Origin: Pseudomonadales bacterium
GTDB lineage: Bacteria > Pseudomonadota > Gammaproteobacteria > Pseudomonadales > Halieaceae
DNA: 30,309 bases
Direction of reading: 5' to 3'
NCBI GenBank assembly: GCA_024234855.1
Contig: JACKNN010000014.1
Location: forward strand, 1 to 30,309
Both the position numbers and the translations under genes were made by a program. Below the pieces are notes generated by a model. It did not search any database. It was not told the DNA's origin and saw only the letters and a list, made by a program, of their open reading frames with translations. The stretch's first letter is position 1. The number at the start of each line of letters is the position of its first letter. This document shows positions 21,169-30,181 of this stretch, piece after piece.

Positions 21169-23316
21169 ATGACAGAGACAGTGTCGACAGTGGAAGCGGC
21201 GGTAGACAGGGCGATCGCCAGGGTCGGTAAAAAACTGGTATTGATGGCGCCGCTGGGGTTGGGTAAACCGGTACAACTGGTCAACGCGTTTTATCATCGG
21301 GCAGCGGCCGACCCGAGCCTCAGCCTGCACATCTACACGGCGCTCTGTTTGGAAAAGCCGCCCCTGGGTACCGGCGTGGAAGCCAAGCTCTCGGGGCCCA
21401 TCATGGAGCGCCTGTTTGGCGACTATGAAGAGCTGGCTTTCATCAAGCCCGTGCGCAGCGACACCCTGCCCGCCAACATCCAGGTGAGTGAGCTGTATTT
21501 CAAGGCCGGGTCGATGAAGAACGTGCCCTCCGCACAGCGCAATTACATCTCCAGTAACTACACCCATATCGCCCGGGATATGTTTGACGCCGGCGCCAAT
21601 GTCCTGGTGCAACTGGTTGCGGCGCGCGAGACCCCCGACGGACTTTCGGTGAGCCTGTCCTGTAATCCCGACACCGGAACGGAGCTGATGGAAATGTACG
21701 CCGGGTCCGGCAAGACCTGTATTTCCATCGGCCAGGTGCACTCCGACCTGCCCTTCATGGAGCATGATGCGGAGATTGGCGTCGATGCCTTCGACCTGCT
21801 GGTGCGCAATAGCGCATACGACAAAACCCTGTTTGCGGTGCCCAATACGGCGGTACCGATACAGGACTACGCCACCGCGTTGCACGCCAGCACGCTGGTG
21901 GCTGACGGCGGTACGCTGCAGATCGGTATCGGAGCCCTCGGGGATGCGGTGGCCTATTCCTGCATCCTGCGCCAGCAGCACAACAGCGACTACCGCGCGG
22001 CTGTCGCCGCGCTCACCCACCAGCAGGTGGCGGTAGCCTGCCACGGCGAGCCGTTCGACCAGGGGCTCTATGTCTCCACGGAAATGTTTGTCAACGGCAT
22101 GATGCACCTGATAGAGCAGGGCGTGGTGAAGCGTAAGGTCTATGACAATCTCGCGCTGCAACTGGGCCTTAACAGTGGCGCAATCGGTCACGAGATTGAC
22201 GAGCGGCTCTACGATTACTGTCGGGCCAGGGGTTTGATACCGGCACGGTTAGAGCAATCAGGCCTGGATGAACTGAAATACTGGGGAATACTCGATGCCA
22301 CCGCGGTGCTGGAGGACGGCGCCCTGGTCCTCGCCGGCCAGTCCCTGGCCAGCGATATGGACGAACCCGCTACCCGTTCCGCCGTTCTGGCGCAGGGCAG
22401 GGGGCGGCAACTGCGCAACGGCCGGGTACTGCACGGAGGGTTTTTCCTCGGCCCGGCAGACTTTTATCGCAAGCTGCGTGAGCTGGACGCCGCCGGCCAG
22501 GAACAGATCTGCATGACGGGGGTCCGACGCACCAACCAGTTGCTGCTGAACTACCCGTTGTACTGTGCCCAGCGCAGGCAGGCCCGTTTTATCAATACCG
22601 GCATGATGGTAACGCTCACCGGGGCGGTGGCGTCCGATGCGCTGGAAGACGGTACCGCGATCAGCGGCGTCGGCGGACAGTACAATTTCGTCGCCATGGC
22701 GCATGACCTGCCGGGCGCGCGCTCGGTCCTGTGCATCCGCAGTACCCGCGGCAGTGGCAAGCAGTTGAAATCCAACGTCGTGCCCTTTTACGGCCACCTC
22801 ACAATTCCCAAGCACCTGCGCGATGTCATCGTCACGGAATACGGCGTGGCGGACCTGCGCGGCCAGAGCGACTCGGAGATCATCAAGCGCCTGATCAATA
22901 TCGCCGATTCCCGCTTCCAGGAGGAACTGCTGGCGTTCGCCAGGGACCATGGCAAGGTGGAGCGGGACTACCGTATCCCCGTTGAGGCCCGCAACAACAC
23001 GCCCGAGCGTCTGCAGCAGGCGCTGGCGCCCCTGGTTAAAAAGGGCCTGCTGCCGGCGTACCCCTTCGGTACCGATCTCACCGACCAGGAACTGGCCCTG
23101 GCCGCGAGCCTGCGCAAGATCAAGGCCCTGAGCGAGGAACCGGCGCATTTTATCAGTGCCGCCTTCAAGGCGTTGCTGCATCACGGCGACGAGGCGGCGG
23201 CACGTCCATTCCTGGAGCGGATTCAGCTCGAACACCCCGAGACGAGCAAGGATTTCATTATCCAGCAATTGCTGATGATGGAACTCCAGGAGCGGGGCGC
23301 GCTGAAGGTCAGTTAG
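21169..23316 (+). CDS. Acetyl-CoA hydrolase/transferase family protein, long form
   Basis: A 715-residue family I CoA-transferase-like protein. The catalytic glutamate is Glu305 in VSTEMFVNGMMHLIEQGVV; the C-terminal half has GVGGQYNFVAMAH, TRGSGKQLKSNVVPFYGHLTIPKHLRDVIVTEYGVADLRGQSD, the usual CoA-binding and domain-closing motifs. Known relatives move CoA between short-chain acids (succinyl-CoA:acetate, 4-hydroxybutyrate) or hydrolyse acetyl-CoA. It is clearly longer than the typical ~500-residue enzymes because of inserts in the first half and a helical C-terminal extension of about 110 residues. The ATG at 21169 follows GGGAG; the upstream in-frame ATG at 21145 has no site. The promoter carries an FNR-like box, hinting at use under low oxygen. 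Confidence 0.88.
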   Translation: MTETVSTVEAAVDRAIARVGKKLVLMAPLGLGKPVQLVNAFYHRAAADPSLSLHIYTALCLEKPPLGTGVEAKLSGPIMERLFGDYEELAFIKPVRSDTLPANIQVSELYFKAGSMKNVPSAQRNYISSNYTHIARDMFDAGANVLVQLVAARETPDGLSVSLSCNPDTGTELMEMYAGSGKTCISIGQVHSDLPFMEHDAEIGVDAFDLLVRNSAYDKTLFAVPNTAVPIQDYATALHASTLVADGGTLQIGIGALGDAVAYSCILRQQHNSDYRAAVAALTHQQVAVACHGEPFDQGLYVSTEMFVNGMMHLIEQGVVKRKVYDNLALQLGLNSGAIGHEIDERLYDYCRARGLIPARLEQSGLDELKYWGILDATAVLEDGALVLAGQSLASDMDEPATRSAVLAQGRGRQLRNGRVLHGGFFLGPADFYRKLRELDAAGQEQICMTGVRRTNQLLLNYPLYCAQRRQARFINTGMMVTLTGAVASDALEDGTAISGVGGQYNFVAMAHDLPGARSVLCIRSTRGSGKQLKSNVVPFYGHLTIPKHLRDVIVTEYGVADLRGQSDSEIIKRLINIADSRFQEELLAFARDHGKVERDYRIPVEARNNTPERLQQALAPLVKKGLLPAYPFGTDLTDQELALAASLRKIKALSEEPAHFISAAFKALLHHGDEAAARPFLERIQLEHPETSKDFIIQQLLMMELQERGALKVS

Positions 23317-23355
23317 CCACTGGTGCCCGCCGGGACAACTGGTTATCCTTGCCCC

Positions 23356-24255
23356 ATGCCACAAACCCTGGACGACAGACTGGTCATCGCGATCTCCTCC
23401 CGGGCCCTGTTCAACCTGGACGAAAGCCACCGGGTCTATGAGAGCGAGGGCCTGGAGGCGTATTCCGCCTACCAGGTGGCCCGGGAAGAGGAGCCGCTGG
23501 AACCGGGCGAGGCCTTCCCGCTGGTGCACAAGCTGCTGCGGCTGAATGACCGCCTGGGTGAGGAGTCCCAGGTGGAAGTGGTCCTGCTGTCGCGCAACAG
23601 TGCTGACACCGGTCTGCGGGTGTTCAACTCCATCCAGCACTACGACCTGGCGATCAAACGGGCCGCTTTCTGCGGGGGAGAGAGCCCCTGGCGCTATATC
23701 AACGCCTTCGGCTGCCAGTTATTCCTGTCCAATGAGGCTGAGGATGTCCGTTACGCGCTCGACTGCGGCGTGGCGGCTGCCACGCTGGTGTCCAGCAAAG
23801 GTGGCGGTTCACACAACGACCAACTGCGCTTCGCCTTCGATGGCGACGCGGTGATCTTCTCCGATGAGGCGGAGCGGGTGTACAAAAGCCGGGGCCTGGA
23901 AGCCTTCACCGCCAGCGAGCAAGCTGCGGCCCGCGAACCCCTGGGCGGGGGGCCTTTCAAACCTTTTCTGGCCGCCCTGCAGCGCCTGCAACAGGCCTTC
24001 CCGGCCAGCGAGGCGCCGATCCGTACCGCCCTGGTGACCGCCCGCTCGGCACCGGCCCACGAGCGGGTTATCCGTACCCTGCGGGCGTGGAATATCCGTA
24101 TCGACGAGTCAATTTTCCTCGGTGGCCTCAACAAGACCGAGTTCCTGCGGGCTTACCAGGCCGATGTGTTTTTCGATGACCAGCCGGCCCATTGCGCCTC
24201 CGCCAGCCCCCATATCGCCACCGGCCATGTGCCCCATGGCATCGCCAACGCCTGA
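23356..24255 (+). CDS. Cytosolic 5'-nucleotidase (NT5C1-like)
   Basis: A 299-residue HAD-fold protein of the 5'-nucleotidase family related to animal cytosolic nucleotidase I. Recognisable parts are the N-terminal LVIAISSRALFNLDESHRVYESEGLEAYSAYQ, VVLLSRNSADTGLRVFNSI, FAFDGDAVIFSDEAERVYKSRGLEAF, and FLGGLNKTEFLRAYQADVFFDDQPAHC. The FDGDAVIFSDE segment supplies the HAD nucleophile Asp region. It should dephosphorylate nucleoside monophosphates such as AMP. The ATG at 23356 fits the family start; no strong ribosome site is visible. It starts 39 bp after the CoA hydrolase/transferase stop, so it may share that transcript. Confidence 0.85.
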   Translation: MPQTLDDRLVIAISSRALFNLDESHRVYESEGLEAYSAYQVAREEEPLEPGEAFPLVHKLLRLNDRLGEESQVEVVLLSRNSADTGLRVFNSIQHYDLAIKRAAFCGGESPWRYINAFGCQLFLSNEAEDVRYALDCGVAAATLVSSKGGGSHNDQLRFAFDGDAVIFSDEAERVYKSRGLEAFTASEQAAAREPLGGGPFKPFLAALQRLQQAFPASEAPIRTALVTARSAPAHERVIRTLRAWNIRIDESIFLGGLNKTEFLRAYQADVFFDDQPAHCASASPHIATGHVPHGIANA

Positions 24256-24288
24256 GTCTTCGGCAGGCGCTGGTTATTACTTATATAT

Positions 24289-24318
24289 TTGGCCTTTGCC
24301 CGGTTTAATGGCTATTCT
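24289..24318 (+). promoter_or_regulatory. Possible promoter of cysB
   Basis: TTGGCC (24289-24294) and TATTCT (24313-24318) with an 18-bp spacer in a locally AT-rich gap before cysB. Confidence 0.35.
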
Positions 24319-24364
24319 GCATAAGTAAAATCGGCGCCCCGGGGGGGCAGCTCCGGAGGATGGC

Positions 24365-25339
24365 ATGAAACTTCAGCAGTTGCGCTATATCTGGGAAGTG
24401 GCGCATCACGACCTCAACGTCTCGGCGACGGCCCAGAGTCTGTACACCTCTCAGCCGGGTATCAGCAAGCAGATACGCCTGCTCGAGGATGAACTCGGGG
24501 TGGAGATATTCGCCCGCAGTGGCAAGCACCTGACCCATGTGACCCCGGCGGGGGAGGTTATCCTGCAGACCGCCGGCGAGGTCCTGCGCAAGGTGGAGAG
24601 CATCAAACAGGTCGCGCAGGAGTATTCCAACGAGAAAAAGGGCACCCTGTCGATTGCCACCACCCATACCCAGGCGCGCTATGCGCTGCCGGCCACGATC
24701 AAGTCGTTCATGCAGCGTTACCCCGATGTCTCCCTGCATATGCACCAGGGCACACCGATGCAGATCTCCGAAATGGCGGCCGATGGTACGGTCGATTTTG
24801 CCATCGCCACCGAGGCGCTGGAGCTGTTTTCCGACCTCATCATGATGCCGTGCTATCGCTGGAACCGCTGTATTCTGGTGCCCCGCGATCATCCCCTCAC
24901 GCAGCTGTCAAAACTTACCCTCGAGGCGGTGGCGGAACACCCCATCGTGACCTACGTGTTCGGCTTTACCGGCCGCTCCAAGCTGGATGAGGCCTTTGTC
25001 GAGAAGGGCCTGGAACCCCGGGTAGTGTTCACCGCCGCCGACGCCGACGTGATCAAAACCTATGTGCGCCTGGGCCTGGGCATTGGTATCGTCGCGGCCA
25101 TGGCCTACGACGAAAACAAGGACAGCGACCTGGTGGCGCTGGATGCCGGTCACCTGTTCGCCAGCAGCGTCACCCGCATCGGCTGCCGCCGGGGCACTTT
25201 CCTGCGCGGTTATATGTACGAATTCATCGAGGATTTCGCCCCGCACCTGACCCGGGAGGTGGTCCAGGAGGCCTTCCGCCAGCACAGCAAGGCGGAACTG
25301 GAGGAACTGTTTTCCCACCTGTCCCTGCCGGTTTACTGA
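24365..25339 (+). CDS. cysB: LysR-type regulator CysB
   Basis: A 324-residue CysB, the same length as in enterics and pseudomonads. Residues 1-60 are the winged HTH (MKLQQLRYIWEVAHHDLNVSATAQSLYTSQPGISKQIRLLEDELG), with the CysB-specific opening. The effector domain begins with LSIATTHTQARYALP, whose Thr-Thr-His-Thr-Gln residues bind sulfate or N-acetylserine, and ends with FAPHLTREVV. CysB activates sulfate assimilation genes when O- or N-acetylserine signals sulfur need. GGAGG before the ATG makes the start firm. No cys structural gene is in the window, but a D-cysteine desulfhydrase-like gene lies 5 kb upstream. Confidence 0.95.
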   Translation: MKLQQLRYIWEVAHHDLNVSATAQSLYTSQPGISKQIRLLEDELGVEIFARSGKHLTHVTPAGEVILQTAGEVLRKVESIKQVAQEYSNEKKGTLSIATTHTQARYALPATIKSFMQRYPDVSLHMHQGTPMQISEMAADGTVDFAIATEALELFSDLIMMPCYRWNRCILVPRDHPLTQLSKLTLEAVAEHPIVTYVFGFTGRSKLDEAFVEKGLEPRVVFTAADADVIKTYVRLGLGIGIVAAMAYDENKDSDLVALDAGHLFASSVTRIGCRRGTFLRGYMYEFIEDFAPHLTREVVQEAFRQHSKAELEELFSHLSLPVY

Positions 25340-25355
25340 TTTTTAGGGTCAGGGC

Positions 25356-25384
25356 TTGAACCCCCGGCGGCAACTCGCTAGATT
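25356..25384 (+). promoter_or_regulatory. Predicted promoter of thrH
   Basis: TTGAAC (25356-25361) and TAGATT (25379-25384) with the ideal 17-bp spacer, 41 bp before the thrH start. Confidence 0.55.
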
Positions 25385-25424
25385 GTCCCGCTTTATTTCC
25401 CCGCCCACCCAAGGAGACTGATAG

Positions 25425-26042
25425 ATGGAACTGGCTTGCCTGGACCTTGAGGGGGTGCTTGTCCCCGAGATATGGATCGCCTTCGCCGAGCGCACGGGAA
25501 TCGAGGAACTGCGGGCCACCACCCGCGATATCCCGGACTACGATGTGTTGATGAAGCAGCGCCTGCGAATCCTGGACCAGCACAACCTGAAGATAGGCGA
25601 CATCCAGGCGGTGATTGCTACGCTGGCTCCCCTGCCGGGCGCGATCGAGTTCGTCGACTGGCTGCGGGAACGCTTCCAGGTGATTATCCTGTCGGATACC
25701 TTTTACGAATTTTCCGAGCCGCTGATGCGCCAGCTGAAATGGCCGACCCTGTTTTGCCACCGCCTGGTGACGGATGAGAGCGGCAGGGTGGTCGATTACA
25801 AGCTGCGCCAGAAAGACCCGAAGCGGGCCTCCGTGCAGGCCCTGCACAGCCTGAATTACAGGGTTATCGCCGCCGGGGATTCATACAACGACACCACCAT
25901 GCTGGGTGAGGCCGACGTGGGGTTTTTGATCCACGCGCCCCAGAACGTCATCGACGAGTTTCCCCAGTTCCAGTCCGTCGCGAACCTGGAAGAACTCAAA
26001 GCGGGGTTTATTGCCGCCAGCAACCGCAACCTGACCCTGTAA
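25425..26042 (+). CDS. thrH: Bifunctional phosphoserine phosphatase/homoserine phosphotransferase ThrH
   Basis: A 205-residue HAD-family enzyme, identical in length to Pseudomonas aeruginosa ThrH. Motif I is LDLEGVLVPE (the variant DxE in place of DxD is typical for ThrH), motif II is IILSDTFYEF, and motif IV is AAGDSYNDTTMLGEADVG; the cap follows motif I. ThrH dephosphorylates phosphoserine and can transfer the phosphate to homoserine, linking serine and threonine synthesis. AAGGAG lies before the ATG. The next gene is convergent after only 25 bp. Confidence 0.93.
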   Translation: MELACLDLEGVLVPEIWIAFAERTGIEELRATTRDIPDYDVLMKQRLRILDQHNLKIGDIQAVIATLAPLPGAIEFVDWLRERFQVIILSDTFYEFSEPLMRQLKWPTLFCHRLVTDESGRVVDYKLRQKDPKRASVQALHSLNYRVIAAGDSYNDTTMLGEADVGFLIHAPQNVIDEFPQFQSVANLEELKAGFIAASNRNLTL

Positions 26043-26067
26043 AGCCGGCAGCGCCAGCGTTGTGCGC

Positions 26068-28467
26068 CTAAGCCTTGTTTGGCTGGGGCGCTACTGGCTT
26101 CGGCTTGATCAGGAAGGTCGCCAGCGCCGGCATCAGGATCAGGGCGCCAAACATGTTCCAGATAAACATGAAGGTCAGCAGTATCCCCATATCGGCCTGG
26201 AACTTGATGGGTGACGCCGCCCAGGTCACCACCCCGGCCGCCAGTGTCACCGCGATCAGTGCCACCACCCGGCCGGTGAAGTTGAGGGTTTCGTAGTAGG
26301 CGGTGGTCAGGTCCATGCCCTGGCGCTCCTTCGCCAGGATCACCGTCAACACGTACAGCGCGTAATCCACACCGATGCCCACCCCCAGGGCGATCACCGG
26401 CAGGGTCGCGACCTTGACCCCGATCTCCAGCCACACCATCAGGGCCTCGCACAGGATGGATGTCAGCATCAGTGGCACCACGGCGCAGACCACTCCCATG
26501 AGTGAGCGGAAGGTGAGCAAGCACAGCAGGATCACCGCGCCGTACACGTAGTAGAGCATGTCGCGGTTGGCCTGCTTGACGATGATGTTGGTGGCGGCCT
26601 CGAAACCCGAACTGCCCGCCGCGCCGAGGAACTCGGCGCGCTGGCTGGGCCAGTCGGTGTTGAATTGCTCAAGCGCTTCCACCACCCGGGTCAGGGTGGT
26701 GGCCTTGTGATCGGCCAGGTAGACCTGCATCGGCCAGATGGAGCAGGCCGGGTCGACATACTCCGGCACCAGCTCACTCACCGCGTAATTGATGGTGTCC
26801 TGGTTGCGGAACAGGGCCTGCCACTTCAGGTTGCCCTCATTCATGCCGGCCATAATTTCGCGCACGCGAACGTTGAGGCCGCGCACGTCCTCGACCCCCT
26901 CCAGTTGCAACAGGCGCCACTCCAGTTCATTGGCCAGGATCAGGCCCTTGTAATCGATACAGCCATCCGCCGGCGTCTTGACGATGATCGCAAAAACATC
27001 GGTACTCACCGAGTAGTGCGCCACGTTGTAGGCCACGTCCCGGTTGTACCTGGAATCGGCGCGCAGCTCCGGTGCGCCGGGATCGAGGTCACCGATCTGC
27101 AGATCCCGGGAGACGTACAGACCGCCCGCCGCCATCAGGGCGCTTACCACGATCGCCACCGCCGCAGGTCCCTTGTGGGTGAACAGTAACAGGAAACGCC
27201 ACAGGGCGTGCATCTCCTGGATGCTTTTTTGCGGCTGGCTGGCGTGTGCCACGGCCTTCTTGCCGACGCCGGTGTAGGACAGGGTGATGGGGATCAGGAT
27301 CAGGTTGGTAAATATCAGCACCAGCACCCCCAGGCTGGCGGTGATCGCCAGGTCCTGGATTACCTGTATCTGGATGATCATAAGCACCGCGAAACCCACA
27401 CCGTCCGACAACAGGGCCGTTACCCCCGCCAGGAACAGGCGGCGGAAGGTGTAGCGAGCGGCCACGTAGCGGTGGGTGCCGCGGCCGATATCCTGCAGCA
27501 CGCCGTTCAACTTCTGGGCGCCGTGGCTGACCCCGATAGCGAACACCAGGAACGGTACCAGGATCGAAAACGGATCCAGTTCAAAGCCCAGGGTCGACAG
27601 CAGCCCGAGTTGCCATACCACCGCCACCAGCGAGCAGCCGATCACCATCAGGGTGGAGCGCAGGCAATGCGTGTACCAGTACAGCAGCGCGGTGGCTATC
27701 ACCACGGCGACGGCGAAAAAACCCATTACCACGAGCAGGCCGTCCAGCAGGTCCCCCACCAGCTTGGCGAAGCCGATGATATAGATCGCCCGGTCCGGGT
27801 TGTCCCCTGCGAACTGCGCCCGGATATCCTCCAGCTTGCTGCTCAATTCACTGTAATCCAGTCGCGCCCCGGTCTGCGGGTCACGATCGAGCAGCGGCAC
27901 AATGATGGCGGCAGACTTCGAATCGTTGCCTACCAGGTCGCCCATGATCCCGGCCCGGGCAATATTGGTTTTGACAGCGGCGATGGCCTCCGGCGAACCG
28001 TCGTAGTCTCCCGGTATTACCGGCCCGCCCTCAAAACCGAGTTCCGTTACCGTTTGCCAGCGGGCGTTGGGCGTCCAGATCGATTTCATACCGTTGCGAT
28101 CCACGCCGGGCATGAAAAAGATGGCGTCGTTGACCTTCTCTATGTACTCAAGGTTCTCCCGGGTAAAAATATCGCCATCCTCGACGGCGACCACCACCCG
28201 CAGATTGTTGCCCAGGCCCTTGAGGTCAATCTGGTTGGCCTGGTAGTTGAGTACATAGGGATGGTCCTTGGGCAACGTTTTCTCAAAGCCCGCCTGCAGG
28301 GTAATTTTGGTCGCCTGGTAGCCCAGTACCAGGGTGACCAACAGGCACAGTCCCATCACCACTGGGCGATGGTTGAAAACCAGCTTTTCAAGAAACGTGC
28401 CGGACTGAAAGTCGAATTCCCGCAGATCCGATATAACAGGCAGGTCTGCCTCTGGTGCGTGTGCCAT
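26068..28467 (-). CDS. RND-superfamily (MMPL-type) transporter
   Basis: A 799-residue inner-membrane protein with the two-fold repeat of RND exporters: one span near residue 35-55, a large periplasmic loop (about 56-225), a block of five spans (about 230-400), another single span near 440, a second loop, and five final spans (about 630-790). Sequences such as FLVFAIGVSHGAQKLNG and PVIALGVGIGVDYALYVLTVI mark the central helices that relay protons. The type resembles MMPL and hopanoid/lipid exporters more than AcrB-type drug pumps, since no adaptor or outer-membrane channel gene is near. The ATG has GGAG eight bases upstream. It is translated from the same mRNA as the YCF48-like gene 24 bp upstream. 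Confidence 0.9.
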   Translation of the reverse strand: MAHAPEADLPVISDLREFDFQSGTFLEKLVFNHRPVVMGLCLLVTLVLGYQATKITLQAGFEKTLPKDHPYVLNYQANQIDLKGLGNNLRVVVAVEDGDIFTRENLEYIEKVNDAIFFMPGVDRNGMKSIWTPNARWQTVTELGFEGGPVIPGDYDGSPEAIAAVKTNIARAGIMGDLVGNDSKSAAIIVPLLDRDPQTGARLDYSELSSKLEDIRAQFAGDNPDRAIYIIGFAKLVGDLLDGLLVVMGFFAVAVVIATALLYWYTHCLRSTLMVIGCSLVAVVWQLGLLSTLGFELDPFSILVPFLVFAIGVSHGAQKLNGVLQDIGRGTHRYVAARYTFRRLFLAGVTALLSDGVGFAVLMIIQIQVIQDLAITASLGVLVLIFTNLILIPITLSYTGVGKKAVAHASQPQKSIQEMHALWRFLLLFTHKGPAAVAIVVSALMAAGGLYVSRDLQIGDLDPGAPELRADSRYNRDVAYNVAHYSVSTDVFAIIVKTPADGCIDYKGLILANELEWRLLQLEGVEDVRGLNVRVREIMAGMNEGNLKWQALFRNQDTINYAVSELVPEYVDPACSIWPMQVYLADHKATTLTRVVEALEQFNTDWPSQRAEFLGAAGSSGFEAATNIIVKQANRDMLYYVYGAVILLCLLTFRSLMGVVCAVVPLMLTSILCEALMVWLEIGVKVATLPVIALGVGIGVDYALYVLTVILAKERQGMDLTTAYYETLNFTGRVVALIAVTLAAGVVTWAASPIKFQADMGILLTFMFIWNMFGALILMPALATFLIKPKPVAPQPNKA

Positions 28468-28491
28468 GGTGTGCTCTCCGAATGCCCGACG

Positions 28492-29589
28492 CTAGCGCGG
28501 CAGTGCGACTTTTTTGATGCCTTTCAGACCGCCCAGGAGCAGGGTATCCCCCGGTCCCTCGGCAACCGAGCTGAGTGGGCCGAACCGCTCGACGTCGGTT
28601 GGAGTGAAGGTGAAGCCGTTGTCTGCGCTCACCAGCACCTCACCGGCGGCGCCGACGGCGACCAGGCGATGATCCCTGAGGCGGATGATCGCGACGATGG
28701 AACTGGTATCCGGTTTCTCGACCACGATCCAGGTATCGCCTTCATCAGCGGTGCGAAACATCCGGCCCCGTAAGCCGCCCATGACGATAGCGCCGTCGGC
28801 GGTGGCCGCGCTGGAGAAAAAGCTGCCCTCCCAGGGCACGGAGTAGGTTCTCCTGGCCGAGCGCTCATTGATATCGGCGATCAGGAACAGCCCGGCTTCC
28901 CCGGCGATAAAGTAGCGGCCGGGGGTGGGCAGCGGGGCGTAATCAAACATGTGGTTGAAGTTGTCGTTCTCGTTGCGATACATGGAGTTTTCCCAGGTTT
29001 CGCCACCGTCGAAGGTCACCACCGAGATGCCGTACGCGCCCACCGCGTTACAGCGCTTTTCGTTCTGGCACTTCACCTTGAAAAACGGCTTGTCCGCTCC
29101 CTGCTCGATGGCCAGTTGCATCTCCTCGACCAGTACCGGGTACAGTTCATTGTCAGGGTCCTGGGCGGCCAACTGCTGGTAGAACGCAAGTCCCTCCTGG
29201 GCATAGCGCAGCCCATCGTATTGCTTGACCCAGGTTTTGCCGCCGTCGGAGGAGTGCAGGATGACCCCCTCGTGGCCCACCGCCCAGCCCAGTTCGGGCG
29301 TGGGAAAGTCGATGGACAGGAGGCTGGAGCGCACCGGCACCGCGGCCTGGGTCCAGCTGTCGCCGCCATCATCGGAGTACAGGATATGGCCCTGTATACC
29401 CACGGCGAAGTAGCGCTCACCGAACCTGCGAATGCTGTAGATCAGCGAGCTGCTCGCCAGGTGACTGGGGACGGCTGCCTGGGTCAGCACATCGAATTCC
29501 TCTTCCGCCCGGGCGGGGGCCCAGAGCGACAGCCACAGGGGCAGGAAGAGAACGAGTATTGCGGCGCGGGGAGCGGCTCTGGGAGTCAT
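28492..29589 (-). CDS. Exported YCF48-like / BNR-repeat beta-propeller protein
   Basis: A 365-residue protein with an N-terminal signal peptide (AAILVLFLPLWLSLWAPARAEE, cut near residue 28). The rest is a beta-propeller with repeated sialidase-type Asp boxes: YSDDGGDSWTQ, HSSDGGKTWVK, TFDGGETWEN, RTADEGDTWIVV and a weaker VSADNGFTFTP. The family is named for the cyanobacterial photosystem II assembly factor YCF48/HCF136, but bacteria without photosynthesis often carry one beside an MMPL transporter, as here, where it probably acts as a periplasmic partner. An insert of about 50 residues with a Cys pair (KCQNEKRCNAV) interrupts the propeller. The ATG at 29589 is preferred to the adjacent GTG. 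A TATACT -10 candidate is at 29634-29639. Confidence 0.88.
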   Translation of the reverse strand: MTPRAAPRAAILVLFLPLWLSLWAPARAEEEFDVLTQAAVPSHLASSSLIYSIRRFGERYFAVGIQGHILYSDDGGDSWTQAAVPVRSSLLSIDFPTPELGWAVGHEGVILHSSDGGKTWVKQYDGLRYAQEGLAFYQQLAAQDPDNELYPVLVEEMQLAIEQGADKPFFKVKCQNEKRCNAVGAYGISVVTFDGGETWENSMYRNENDNFNHMFDYAPLPTPGRYFIAGEAGLFLIADINERSARRTYSVPWEGSFFSSAATADGAIVMGGLRGRMFRTADEGDTWIVVEKPDTSSIVAIIRLRDHRLVAVGAAGEVLVSADNGFTFTPTDVERFGPLSSVAEGPGDTLLLGGLKGIKKVALPR

Positions 29590-29633
29590 CACACGTATTC
29601 CAACATCCGGTTGCTACAGGTGGAAGGTGGCCA

Positions 29634-29639
29634 AGTATA
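29634..29639 (-). promoter_or_regulatory. Possible -10 element of the YCF48-RND operon
   Basis: TATACT on the minus strand, 45 bp before the start of the YCF48-like gene. No convincing -35 at the standard distance. Confidence 0.35.
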
Positions 29640-29735
29640 GTTCAGCGGATATCAAACGCGCGCGGGGGTAAAGGGAAAATATTTTTTGCAGGGCAGGGGA
29701 TTCCGTTGAGGGATTCGGGCGGGCCCGGTAGGGAC

Positions 29736-30122
29736 CTATCCCGCCAGCGATTTCATTATCAGGTTAGCCGTGGACTCACTGTAAGCCTGGGGAATGTCAT
29801 ACAAAATTGCCAACCTCGTCAGTGCCTTGACATCCACATCGTGCGGGTGGGGTGACAGGGCATCGACAAAGAAAATGAGCACGTCCAGTTTTCGTTCACA
29901 GATCATCGCACCCAGTTGCTGGTCGCCACCGTGAGGGCCACTTTGGAGCAATTTTATCGACAGGTGCGGGCAGGCCGCCTGCAAGCGCGTACCTGTCGTA
30001 CCTGTGGCATAGATGCTGTGCCTCGATAAATCTTCCGCATGCGCCAGAACCCAGTCGACCATCGCCTGCTTGCGATCGTCATGCGCGACCAGGCCAAAAT
30101 TCAACAATGCCCCACTTCCCAC
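29736..30122 (-). CDS. mgsA: Methylglyoxal synthase
   Basis: A 128-residue enzyme that converts dihydroxyacetone phosphate into methylglyoxal and phosphate, bypassing lower glycolysis when phosphate is short. The active site is intact: LVAHDDRKQ, YATGTTG (phosphate binding), SGPHGGDQQLGA with catalytic Asp67, DVLIFFVDALSPHPHDVDVKAL with His94. It lacks the ~20 C-terminal residues of the E. coli protein, as do many short bacterial forms. I choose GTG 30122 because GGAG lies six bases upstream; the GTG at 30134 has no ribosome site and would add four residues. A TATACT (complement of 30176-30181) is a possible -10. No glyoxalase gene is adjacent. Confidence 0.9.
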   Translation of the reverse strand: MGSGALLNFGLVAHDDRKQAMVDWVLAHAEDLSRHSIYATGTTGTRLQAACPHLSIKLLQSGPHGGDQQLGAMICERKLDVLIFFVDALSPHPHDVDVKALTRLAILYDIPQAYSESTANLIMKSLAG

Positions 30123-30175
30123 GATGGTCTCCACGATGATGATGTAACGCCACCCATTCCAGCAGTCGCCGCGGG

Positions 30176-30181
30176 AGTATA
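30176..30181 (-). promoter_or_regulatory. Possible -10 element of mgsA
   Basis: TATACT on the minus strand, about 54 bp before the mgsA start. TTGATC lies just upstream but too close to be the -35; a standard -35 is not seen. Confidence 0.35.

Noticed and set aside
22258..23640. Minus-strand 460-codon open frame opposite the CoA hydrolase/transferase and nucleotidase genes
   Set aside because: It spans two well-supported genes and their gap on the other strand and has no recognisable motif.
27208..28773. Plus-strand 521-codon open frame opposite the RND transporter
   Set aside because: It is antisense to a gene with clear RND motifs; long antisense frames are expected in GC-rich DNA. Its product is rich in Gln, His and Arg and matches no family I know.
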